The translations under genes were made by a program, and so were the position numbers. Under the pieces are notes generated by a model, which had not been told where the DNA came from, searched no databases, and worked only from the letters and a program-made list of their open reading frames with translations. DNA of 64,000 bases from Hydractinia symbiolongicarpus (lineage: Eukaryota > Cnidaria > Hydrozoa > Anthoathecata > Hydractiniidae), in NCBI RefSeq assembly GCF_029227915.1, contig NC_079880.1:26221501-26285500 (forward strand). Direction: 5' to 3'. Position 1 is the stretch's first letter, and each line of letters starts with the position of its first letter. Below, in pieces: positions 51,297 through 60,700 of the stretch.

Positions 51297-51385
51297 TTGC
51301 TGACTTTTCTAAACTTTTTGGTTCTTGGTTTTTCATATATAAAACTGTCAGAGCCAACAAATTTTGTGTTGCTGACTTTTCTAAA
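51297..51385 (+). repeat. 72-bp tandem repeat, unit 1 and start of unit 2
   Basis: TTGCTGACTTTTCTAAA occurs at 51,297 and again at 51,369, 72 bp apart. Unit 1 continues CTTTTTGGTTCTTGG, then CATATATAAAACTGTCAGAG and CCAACAAATTTTGTG. Unit 2 breaks off after TCTAAA at 51,385, where the SINE begins, and resumes at 51,756. Confidence 0.8.
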
Positions 51386-51755
51386 ATAGTAATGTCGCGC
51401 CATAGATTAGTGGTTATAGCTCTCGTACTCTGTGCGGGAGACCGGGGTTCGATTCCTCTTGACGGCGATTCAACATGGGCGAGTGAATGTTACCATACCC
51501 CCGGGTTAACCCAAGCCATGTGAGGGAAATTGGGAAGATGGCACACTGTGTGGGCCGTTGGATGTTGCCGGGAGTTGTCTAGTAGAGCGCGGGCCCTAAT
51601 TGGGTCTGCGTAGCTCAAAATGAGCATTAAATACTCTAGGACTCTCCATCAAGCCATGGCCCCTCCTGGAAATAATAGACAGGGTATATCCCTCGATATT
51701 TGTGAGGCTAGTCATGTAAAATATGCACATCTATCTATCTATATCTATCTATCTA
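51386..51755 (+). mobile_element. tRNA-derived SINE, about 370 bp
   Basis: The head is tRNA-like: A-box TAGATTAGTGG at 51,403-51,413, B-box GGTTCGATTCC at 51,446-51,456, with an imperfect acceptor around GTCGCGCC/GACGGCGA. The body of about 250 bp is unrelated to tRNA and contains a CCCGGGTTAACC word and GGGTCTGCGTAGCTC. The 3' end is an ATCT microsatellite. TCTAAA flanks both sides (51,380-51,385 and 51,756-51,761) and fits a short target duplication, although the ATCT tail could supply part of the right copy. Box spacing and the intact B-box suggest it was transcribed by RNA polymerase III. Mobilisation would have needed a LINE encoded elsewhere. The SINE family is not identified. Confidence 0.82.
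51403..51456 (+). promoter_or_regulatory. Internal polymerase III promoter (A and B boxes) of SINE
   Basis: TAGATTAGTGG at 51,403-51,413 fits the A-box pattern and GGTTCGATTCC at 51,446-51,456 is a near-perfect B-box; their spacing is in the tRNA range. The pair defines the SINE as plus-strand. Confidence 0.75.
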
Positions 51756-51759
51756 TCTA
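51729..51759 (+). repeat. ATCT microsatellite, SINE 3' tail
   Basis: About seven ATCT units with one ATAT interruption end the SINE. Simple-sequence tails of this kind are used by some SINEs in place of poly-A. Confidence 0.85.
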
Positions 51760-51811
51760 AACTTTTTGGTTTTTGATATATAAAATTGTCAGGGCCAACA
51801 ATTTTGTGCAC
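51756..51811 (+). repeat. Remainder of 72-bp repeat unit 2, after the SINE
   Basis: The sequence resumes TCTAAACTTTTTGG, then GATATATAAAATTGTCAGGG and CCAACAATTTTGTG. It aligns to unit 1 from 51,308 onward with several substitutions and small indels. The alignment restarts exactly where the left part of unit 2 stopped, which confirms the SINE limits. Confidence 0.78.
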
Positions 51812-52240
51812 AATTGTAGCTAGAAACAAGCTATGTGATGGGACAAAATATAATTATTGTGTAGTACATGTATAGCTATATTGGTAGTTTTATCCCAGCT
51901 AAGTGGTTAATTTTATGCTAGTCTTTTTGCTAGCTATATAAAGGCACTTGTTGCTCTTTTTATGCTAGCTAGCTATTACTCTTTTAAAGTTAGCTAGCTA
52001 TACACTATATCCTATCTAAGGCTAAGAAGGGGTTCATTACATGTAAAAAAAAAATAGTGATATACTAGCTAGCTAAACATACCCTTTCTTCGTTTCTTGA
52101 AAATGACCTTATATATATATACAATATACAAATTACGCTAGGCCATCTTTAAATAAACAAAAGCACTCCCTCGTTGTGTCAATAAAAAAACACCTTGTCT
52201 CGCTTAATTTAGCAATTATATAAGAGAATGACCGGATTAA
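51812..52240. repeat. TAGC-rich and AT-rich low-complexity DNA
   Basis: Clusters of CTAGCTAGCTA-type words occur at about 51,964-51,975, 52,000-52,010 and 52,064-52,075, with an ATATATATAT run near 52,111-52,121. No coding potential was found. Confidence 0.6.
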
Positions 52241-52364
52241 AGTACTGGGCAACCCAGTCCAAAAAAAAAGTGGCACGAAAATTCAATGATTTTGATGTAT
52301 AGTGGGGGCGGAAATCCTATACACTCTCCTCCGTCCCTTATATTTGGCTTATTTAATGAGGAAA

Positions 52365-52418
52365 TGGGCTCCGCTACGCTCCGGGCGCTGACGCGCCCTC
52401 CGCTTCTCTCCGCAATCA
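52365..52418. other. GC-rich hairpin region near right end of transposon
   Basis: GGGCGC (52,383-52,388) and GCGCCC (52,393-52,398) form a perfect six-base stem with a TGAC loop, inside GC-rich text starting GGGCTCCGCTACGCTCC. The region ends at the right GCAATCA repeat and is absent from the short copy. Confidence 0.65.
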
Positions 52419-52442
52419 GGAGTTATTAAAAAAAAACCGTCA

Positions 52443-52465
52443 GGGGGGGCGGAATCCGCCCCCCC
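52443..52465. repeat. Right subterminal G/C palindrome
   Basis: Seven G, CGGA, a central A (52,454), TCCG and seven C form an 11-base-arm palindrome that overlaps the inner edge of the right terminal repeat by two bases. It matches the left palindrome at 48,630-48,652. Confidence 0.85.
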
Positions 52466-52480
52466 CCGGACCGAATAGGG
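52464..52480 (-). repeat. Right terminal inverted repeat, long copy
   Basis: CCCCGGACCGAATAGGG is the exact reverse complement of the left terminus and is followed by the TTAA target duplication. Confidence 0.92.
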
Positions 52481-52484
52481 TTAA
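52481..52484. other. Right target-site duplication TTAA of long transposon
   Basis: The TTAA follows the right terminus and leads straight into CTGAACTTACTTTATATTTT, the continuation of the interrupted satellite monomer. Confidence 0.9.
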
Positions 52485-55400
52485 CTGAACTTACTTTATA
52501 TTTTGACCTTTTAAATGTGATAAATGAGACAATTGGACTCCAAGAAATAACATTCTTCTTAATTTGACATGATTACTTGAACTCAACGATTACACTGGCG
52601 CTGTGATAGCGCTTTATTAAAAAAAAAAAATAGATAAATAAGTCATTTTTTACTGTGGGACCAATCCTAGCCGTTAGTGCGCGCTGAAGAAATAGAGACA
52701 TTTTCCTAAAGTGCATTTCATTTACTTTCTAACGGTAACAGTCCGTTGGAGTTACAACTGTTGCGTCACATATTGGTACCAACATGTATTTAGCGAAAGG
52801 TTTCTGTTATCACAATGTTGCATCGCTATTAACAGTAAAACGATTGACTGTGGGACTTAATAGAACTGATTTTAGACTTTGACCTTGTAAAGGTCATCAC
52901 TGAGACAATTGGACACCAAGAAATAACATTCTTCTTACTTTGACATGATTGCTTGAACTCAACGGTTACACTGGCGCTGTGATAGCGTTTTATTAAAACA
53001 AAAAATAGATAAATAAGTCATTTTTTACTGTGGGACCAATCCTAGCCGTTAGCGCGCCCTGAAGAATTGAGACATTTTCAAAAACTACATTTGATTGAGT
53101 TTCTAACGGTATCAATCCCATTGACTTACAACGGTTGCGTCACATATTCGTACCAACATGTTTTCAGCGATATTTTTCTAATATTACTAGTTTGCATCGC
53201 TTCTAACAGTGAAACGGTTGAGCGTGAGACTTAATTGAAATGACTTTAGACTTTGACATTATATATGTGATAAATGAGACAATTAGACTCCAAGGAATAA
53301 CATTCTTTTTAATTTCACATTAGTGCTGGAACTCAGCGATTACACTGGGCGCTGTGGTAGCGCTTCATATAAAAATTGAGATAAATAAGTCATTTTTTAC
53401 TGTGGGACCAATCCTAGCCGTTAGCGCGCCCTGAAGAAATGGAGACAATTTCACAAACTACATTTCATTGACTTTCTAACGGTATCAATGCGTTTGAGTT
53501 ACAACAGTTGCGTCAAGGATTTGTACCAACATGTATTTAGAGATTTGTTTACGATATTACTAGGTTGCATAGCTTTTAACAGGGAATCGATTGACTGCGG
53601 GACTTAACTGAACTGATTTTAGACTTTGACCTTGTGAAGGTCATCACTGAGACAATTGGACTCCAAGAAATAATATTCTTCTTAATTTGACATGATTGCT
53701 TGAACTCAACGATTACACTGGCGCTGTGATAGCGCTTTATTAAAACAAAAAATAGATAAATAAGTCATTTTTTACTGTGGGACCAATCCTAGCCGTTAGT
53801 GCGCGCTGAAGAAATAGAGATATTTTCATAAAGTGCATTTCATTGACTTTCTAGCGTTATCAATCCGTTTGAATTACAACGGTTGCGTCACATATTCGTA
53901 CCAACATGTATTTAGCGATATTTTTCCGATGTTACTAGGTTGCATCGCTTTTAACAGTGAAACGATTGACTGTGGGACTTAATTTAACTGATTTTAGACT
54001 TTGACATTTTAAATGTGATAAATAAGACAATTGGACTCCAAGAAATAACATTCTCCTTAATTTAACATGATTGCTTGAACTCAACGATTACACTGGGGCT
54101 GTGATAGCGCTTTATTAAAAAAAAATAGATATATAAGTCATTTTTTACTGTGGGACCAATCCTAGCCGTTAGTGCGCGCTGAAGAAATAGAGACATTTTC
54201 CTAAAGTGCATTTCATTGACTTTCTAGCGGTATCAATCCGTTTAAATTTCAACGGTTGCGTCACATATTCGTACCAACATGTATTTAGCGAAAGGTTTCT
54301 GTTATCACAATGTTGCATCGCTATTAACAGTAAAACGATTGACTGTGGGACTTAATAGAACTGATTTTAGACTTTGACCTTGTAAAGGTCATCACTGAGA
54401 CAATTGGACTCCAAGAAATAACATTCTTCTTACTTTGACATGATTGCTTGAACTCAACGGTTACACTGGCGCTGTGATAGCGCTTTATTAAAACAAAAAA
54501 TAGATAAATAAGTCATTTTTTACTGTGGGACCAATCCTAGCCGTTAGCGCGCCCTGAAGAATTGAGACATTTTCAAAAACTACATTTGATTGAGTTTCTA
54601 ACGGTATCAATCCCATTGACTTACAACGGTTGCGTCACATATTCGTACCAACATGTTTTCAGCGATATTTTTCTAATATTACTAGTTTGCATCGCTTCTA
54701 ACAGTGAAACGGTTGAGCGTGGGACTTAATTGAAATGACTTTAGACTTTGACATTATATATGTGATAAATGAGACAATTAGACTCCAAGGAATAACATTC
54801 TTTTTAATTTCACATTAGTGCTGGAACTCAGCGATTACACTGGGCGCTGTGGTAGCGCTTCATATAAAAATTGAAATAAATAAGTCATTTTTTACTGTGG
54901 GACCAATCCTAGCCGTTAGCGCGCCCTGCAGAAATGGAGACAATTTCACAAACTACATTTCATTGACTTTCTAACGGTATCAATGCGTTTGAGTTACAAC
55001 AGTTGCGTCAAGGATTTGTACCAACATGTATTTAGAGATTTGTTTACGATATTACTAGGTTGCATAGCTTTTAACAGGGAATCGATTGACTGCGGGACTT
55101 AACTGAACTGATTTTAGACTTTGACCTTGTGAAGGTCATCACTGAGACAATTGGACTCCAAGAAATAATATTCTTCTTAATTTGACATGATTGCTTGAAC
55201 TCAACGATTACACTGGCGCTGTGATAGCGCTTTATTAAAACAAAAAATAGATAAATAAGTCATTTTTTACTGTGGGACCAATCCTAGCCGTTAGTGCGCG
55301 CTGAAGAAATAGAGATATTTTCATAAAGTGCATTTCATTGACTTTCTAGCGTTATCAATCCGTTTGAATTACAACGGTTGCGTCACATATTCGTACCAAC

Positions 55401-56965
55401 ATGTATTTAGCGATATTTTTCCGATGTTACTAGGTTGCATCGCTTTTAACAGTGAAACGATTGACTGTGGGACTTAATTTAACTGATTTTAGACTTTGAC
55501 ATTTTAAATGTGATAAATAAGACAATTGGACCCCAAGAAATAACATTCTCCTTAATTTAACATGATTGCTTGAACTCAACGATTACACTGGCGCTGTGAT
55601 AGCGCTTTATTAAAAAAAAATAGATAAATAAGTCATTTTTTACTGTGGGACCAATCCTAGCCGTTAGTGCGCGCTGAAGAAATAGAGACATTTTCCTAAA
55701 GTGCATTTCATTGACTTTCTAGCGGTATCAATCCGTTTAAATTTCAACGGTTGCGTCACATATTCGTACCAACATGTATTTAGCGATATTTTTCCCATGT
55801 TACTAGGTTGCATCGCTTTTAACAGTGAAACGATTGACTGTGGGACTTAATTGAACTGATTTTAGACTTTGACCTTATAAATGTGATAAATGAGACAACT
55901 GGACTCAAAGAAATAACATTCTTCTTAATTTGACATGATTGCTTGAACTCAACGATTACACTGGCGCTGTGATAGCGCTTTATTAAATAAAAAATAGATA
56001 AATAAGTCATTTTTTACTGTGGGACCAATCCTAGCCGTTAGCGCGCCCTGAAGAAATGGAGACATTTTCAAAAACTACATTTCATTGACTTTCTAACGGT
56101 ATCAATGCGTTTGAGTTACAACGGTTGCGTCAAATATTTGTACCAACATGTATTTAGAGATTTGTTTCCGATATTACTAGGTTGCATAACTTTTAACAGT
56201 GAAACGATTGACTGTGGGACTTAATTGAACTGACTTTAGACTTTGAACTTATAAATGTGATAAATGAGACAATTGGACTCCAAGAAATAACATTCTTCTT
56301 AATTTGACATGGTTGCTTGAACTCAACGGTTACATGGGGCGCTGTGATAGCGCTTTATTAAAAAATGAATATAAATAAGTCATTTTTTACTGTGGGACAA
56401 ATCCTAGGCGTTAGCGCGCGCTGAAAAAATAGCGACAGTTTTAAAAATTACATTTGATTGAGTTTCTAACGGTATCAATCCCATTGACTTACAACGGTTG
56501 CGTCACATATTCGTACCAACATGTTTTCAGCGATATTTTTCTAATATTACTAGTTTGCATCGCTTCTAACAGTGAAACGATTGACTGTGGGACCTAGTTG
56601 AACTGATTTTAGACTTTGATCTTATAAATGTGATAAATGAGACAATTGGACTCCAAGAAATAACATTCTTCTTAATTTGACATGATTGCTTGAAGTCAAC
56701 AATTACACTGGCGCTGGGATAGCGCTTTATTAAAAAAAATAGATTAATAAGTCATTTTTTACTGTGGGACCAATCCTAGCCGTTAGAGCGCCCTGAAGAA
56801 ATGGAGACAATTTCACAAACTACATTTCATTGACTTTCTAACGGTATCAATGCGTTTGAGTTACAACAGTTGCGTCAAGGATTTGTACCAACATGTATTT
56901 AGAGATTTGTTTACGATATTACTAGGTTGCATAGCTTTTAACAGGGAATCGATTGACTGCGGGAC
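52485..56965 (+). repeat. Satellite array, middle block
   Basis: The same ~372-bp satellite resumes directly after the 3.9-kb transposon, in the same orientation and phase as the left block. It starts in mid-monomer at CTGAACTTAC, the natural continuation of GCGGGACTTAA. The block holds about twelve monomers and includes a four-monomer unit of 1,495 bp present twice. Nothing other than satellite was seen. Confidence 0.96.
52792..55781 (+). repeat. Two tandem higher-order satellite units of 1,495 bp
   Basis: AGCGAAAGGTTTCTG at 52,792 recurs at 54,287, and the four-monomer unit between them repeats to about 55,781. By eye I count about eight to ten single-base differences over the whole unit (for example GGACACCAAG/GGACTCCAAG, GAGCGTGAGAC/GAGCGTGGGAC, CCCTGAAG/CCCTGCAG), so the copies are about 99 % alike. 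AGCGAAAGG appears a third time near 58,031, showing that the unit was also carried next to the short transposon. Confidence 0.87.
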
Positions 56966-56969
56966 TTAA
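56966..56969. other. Left target-site duplication TTAA of short transposon
   Basis: This is the same satellite position and flanking text as the long copy (GACTGCGGGACTTAA before CCCTATTCGG). The matching TTAA is at 57,719-57,722. Confidence 0.9.
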
Positions 56970-56986
56970 CCCTATTCGGTCCGGGG
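56970..56986 (+). repeat. Left terminal inverted repeat, short copy
   Basis: CCCTATTCGGTCCGGGG is identical to the long copy's left terminus. Confidence 0.9.
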
Positions 56987-57150
56987 TTTTTCGAACATAC
57001 TATGACCGGGGGGGGGGGGCGGATTCCGCCCCCCCTTAATAACTTTTCATAGGGTTGTTCAAATTGAATTAAACTTGGCACACTTATAGTACGTCATAAA
57101 AGGAACAAAATGGCGCCAAAAAAAATTTGCTTGCGTCAGCACATTTTCTG

Positions 57151-57158
57151 TGACGTCA
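57151..57158. promoter_or_regulatory. TGACGTCA octamer in short transposon copy
   Basis: A perfect CRE/ATF-type palindrome sits in the shared left arm, the counterpart of 48,768-48,775. It may be a transcription-factor site or chance; nothing downstream in the element looks transcribed. Confidence 0.3.
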
Positions 57159-57701
57159 TCAAAAGCTCGAAAATTGTTAAAAATGCCACTATCTGCTTAA
57201 AATATAATAACTTTTGTTCTAGAGCGAATTTTTACATTCTGTTTGAAGTTTCTGAAAGCTAAATAAAAGTTATTTAACATATCTTCCGGTTTTTACATGG
57301 ATCGGATGAAAAATTGCCAAAAATTGCCCGAAAATCCGTTTTTTTCCGATTTTCGGGTAAAATCTGACAAAATCGGGAAATCGGATTAGTCACGTGTTCA
57401 AATTACTCCAAATGATTCTTCTTGATGAAACAAAGTTGTGTTGCAAGTTTCAAGTTCTAAGGATAATCCTAACAGGAGTTATTATATTTTCCCCATTATA
57501 AGGATTTCATAGAGATTTTTAGGGGTAGTTTCGAGTAATGGCCAATATCAAAGCTTCTGAAAGGTATGGGACCTAAAAAGTTAGCATGCAGGTGTCTAAT
57601 AGATAAATGTTGAAACTCAGTAAGTATCATAGCCATATAACAAAGCAATCAGGAGTTATTAAAAAAAAACCGTCAGGGGGGGCGGAATCCGCCCCCCCCC
57701 C

Positions 57702-57718
57702 CCCCGGACCGAATAGGG
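57702..57718 (-). repeat. Right terminal inverted repeat, short copy
   Basis: CCCCGGACCGAATAGGG follows an expanded C-run and precedes the TTAA duplication. Confidence 0.9.
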
Positions 57719-57722
57719 TTAA

Positions 57723-60700
57723 CTGAACTTACTTTATATTTTGACCTTTTAAATGTGATAAATGAGACAATTGGACTCCAAGAAATAACATTCTTCTTAA
57801 TTTGACATGATTACTTGAACTCAACGATTACACTGGCGCTGTGATAGCGCTTTATTAAAAAAAAAAAAATAGATAAATAAGTCATTTTTTACTGTTGGAC
57901 CAATCCTAGCCGTTAGTGCGCGCTGAAGAAATAGAGACATTTTCCTAAAGTGCATTTCATTTACTTTCTAACGGTAACAGTCCGTTGGAGTTACAACTGT
58001 TGCGTCACATATTGGTACCAACATGTATTTAGCGAAAGGTTTCTGTTATCACAATGTTGCATCGCTATTAACAGTAAAACGATTGACTGTGGGACTTAAT
58101 AGAACTGATTTTAGACTTTGACCTTATAAATGTGATAAATGAGACAACTGGACTCAAAGAAATAACATTCTTCTTAATTTGACATGATTGCTTGAACTCA
58201 ACGATTACACTGGCGCTGTGATAGCGCTTTATTAAATAAAAAATAGATAAATAAGTCATTTTTTACTGTGGGACCAATCCTAGCCGTTAGCGCGCCCTGA
58301 AGAAATGGAGACATTTTCAAAAACTACATTTCATTGACTTTCTAACGGTATCAATGCGTTTGAGTTACAACGGTTGCGTCAAATATTTGTACCAACATGT
58401 ATTTAGAGATTTGTTTCCGATATTACTAGGTTGCATAACTTTTAACAGTGAAACGATTGACTGTGGGACTTAATTGAACTGACTTTAGACTTTGAACTTA
58501 TAAATGTGATAAATGAGACAATTGGACTCCAAGAAATAACATTCTTCTTAATTTGACATGGTTGCTTGAACTCAACGGTTACATGGGGCGCTGTGATAGC
58601 GCTTTATTAAAAAATGAATATAAATAAGTCATTTTTTACTGTGGGACAAATCCTAGGCGTTAGCGCGCGCTGAAAAAATAGCGACAGTTTTAAAAACTAC
58701 ATTTGATTGAGTTTCTAACGGTATCAATCCCATTGACTTACAACGGTTGCGTCACATATTCGTACCAACATGTTTTCAGCGATATTTTTCTAATATTACT
58801 AGTTTGCATCGCTTCTAACAGTGAAACGATTGACTGTGGGACCTAGTTGAACTGATTTTAGACTTTGATCTTATAAATGTGATAAATGAGACAATTGGAC
58901 TCCAAGAAATAACATTCTTCTTAATTTGACATGATTGCTTGAAGTCAACAATTACACTGGCGCTGGGATAGCGCTTTATTAAAAAAAATAGATTAATAAG
59001 TCATTTTTTACTGTGGGACCAATCCTAGCCGTTAGTGCGCGCTGAAGAAATAGAGATATTTTCATAAAGTGCATTTCATTGACTTTCTAGCGGTATCAAT
59101 CCGTTTGAATTACAACGGTTGCGTCACATATTCGTACCAACATGTATTTAGCGATATTTTTCCGATGTTACTAGGTTGCATAACTTTTAACAGTGAAACG
59201 ATTGACTGTGGGACTTAATTGAACTGACTTTAGACTTTGAACTTATAAATGTGATAAATGAGACAATTGGACTCCAAGAAATAACATTCTTCTTAATTTG
59301 ACATGGTTGCTTGAACTCAACGGTTACATGGGGCGCTGTGATAGCGCTTTATTAAAAAATGAAGATAAATAAGTCATTTTTTACTGTGGGACAAATCCTA
59401 GGCGTTAGCGCGCGCTGAAAAAATAGCGACAGTTTTAAAAACTACATTTGATTGAGTTTCTAACGGTATCAATCCCATTGACTTACAACGGTTGCGTCAC
59501 ATATTCGTACCAACATGTTTTCAGCGATATTTTTCTAATATTACTAGTTTGCATCGCTTCTAACAGTGAAACGATTGACTGTGGGACCTAGTTGAACTGA
59601 TTTTAGACTTTGATCTTATAAATGTGATAAATGAGACAATTGGACTCCAAGAAATAACATTCTTCTTAATTTGACATGATTACTTGAACTCAACGATTAC
59701 ACTGGCGCTGTGATAGCGCTTTATTAAAAAAAAAAATAGATAAATAAGTCATTTTTTACTGTGGGACCAATCCTAGCCGTTAGTGCGCGCTGAAGAAATA
59801 GAGACATTTTCCTAAAGTGCATTTCATTTATTTTCTAACGGTAACAGTCCGTTGGAGTTACAACTGTGCGTCACATATTGGTACCAACATGTATTTAGCG
59901 AAAGGTTTCTGTTATCACAATGTTGCATCGCTATTAACAGTAAAACGATTGACTGTGGGACTTAATTGAACTTACTTTAGACTTTAAACTTATAAATGTG
60001 ATAGATGAGACAATTGGACTCCAAGAAATAACATTCTACTTAATTTGACATGATTGCCGGAACTCAACGATTACACTGGGCACTGTGGAAGTGCTTCATT
60101 TAATCATTTTGATAAATAAGTCATTCTTTACCGTGGTACCAATCCTTGCCTTTAGCTCGTGCTGAAGAAATAGAGACATTTTCAAAAACTACATTTCATT
60201 TACTTTCTAACAGTAACAGTCCGTTGGAGTTACAACTGTTGCGTCACATATTGGTACCAACATGTATTTAGCGAAATGTTTCTGTTATCACAATGTTGCA
60301 TCGCTATTAACAGTAAAACGATTGACTGTGGGACTTAATAGAACTGATTTTAGACTTTGACCTTGTAAAGGTCATCACTGAGACAATTGGACTCCAAGAA
60401 ATAACATTCTTCTTAATTTGACATGATTGCTTGAAGTCAACGATTACACTGGCGCTGTGATAGCCCTTTATTAAAAAAAATAGATTAATAAGTCATTTTT
60501 TGCTGTGGGACCAATCCTAGCAGTTAGCGCGCCCTGAAGAAATGGAGACAATTTCAAAAACTACATTTCATTGACTTTCTAACGGTATCAATGCGTTTGA
60601 GTTACAACAGTTGCGTCAAGGATTTGTACCAACATGTATTTAGAGATTTGTTTCCGATATTACTAGGTTGCATCGCTTTTAACAGGGAATCGATTGACTG

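Larger units (their letters stand above)
48589..52480. mobile_element. Non-autonomous piggyBac-like DNA transposon, 3,892 bp
   Basis: The element is bounded by perfect 17-bp terminal inverted repeats starting CCCTATTCGGTCCGGGG and by TTAA target duplications. Termini beginning CCC next to TTAA are characteristic of the piggyBac superfamily. Both ends carry a subterminal palindrome made of a G-run, GCGGA, TCCGC and a C-run. No long reading frame exists inside (longest under 80 codons), so no transposase is encoded and the element must have been moved by a protein made elsewhere. The interior contains unrelated repeats (tRNA-like sequence, SINE, 72-bp repeat), so it is a carrier of captured or nested DNA. 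The superfamily call rests on the TTAA and CCC ends alone; a different TTAA-targeting family cannot be excluded. Confidence 0.88.
56970..57718. mobile_element. Internally deleted copy of the piggyBac-like element, 749 bp
   Basis: The termini, subterminal palindromes and left arm are those of the long copy. By eye the shared parts differ only in homopolymer length: 12 G against 10 in the left palindrome and 14 C against 9 at the right end. About 3.1 kb of core is missing, with the join at a single GCAATCA (57,645-57,651). The satellite flanks are also shared with the long copy (about 1 kb left, 400 bp right), so this copy arose by duplication of the occupied locus and not by a separate transposition. 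It resembles a MITE in size and structure but may never have moved on its own. Confidence 0.88.

Noticed and set aside
50957-51389. Plus-strand frames at 50,957-51,190 and 51,150-51,389
   Set aside because: They are short, rich in Leu/Ile/Phe, overlap one another and the opposing minus-strand frame, and the second runs into the 72-bp repeat. No recognisable family.
51403-51456. SINE head as a functional tRNA gene
   Set aside because: The A- and B-boxes are good but the acceptor pairing is imperfect, and the sequence continues into a SINE body with a microsatellite tail.
48589-57718. The two transposon copies as long terminal repeats or a composite transposon around 52.5-57.0 kb
   Set aside because: Each copy has its own inverted termini and TTAA duplications, the DNA between them is plain satellite, and shared flanks show block duplication.
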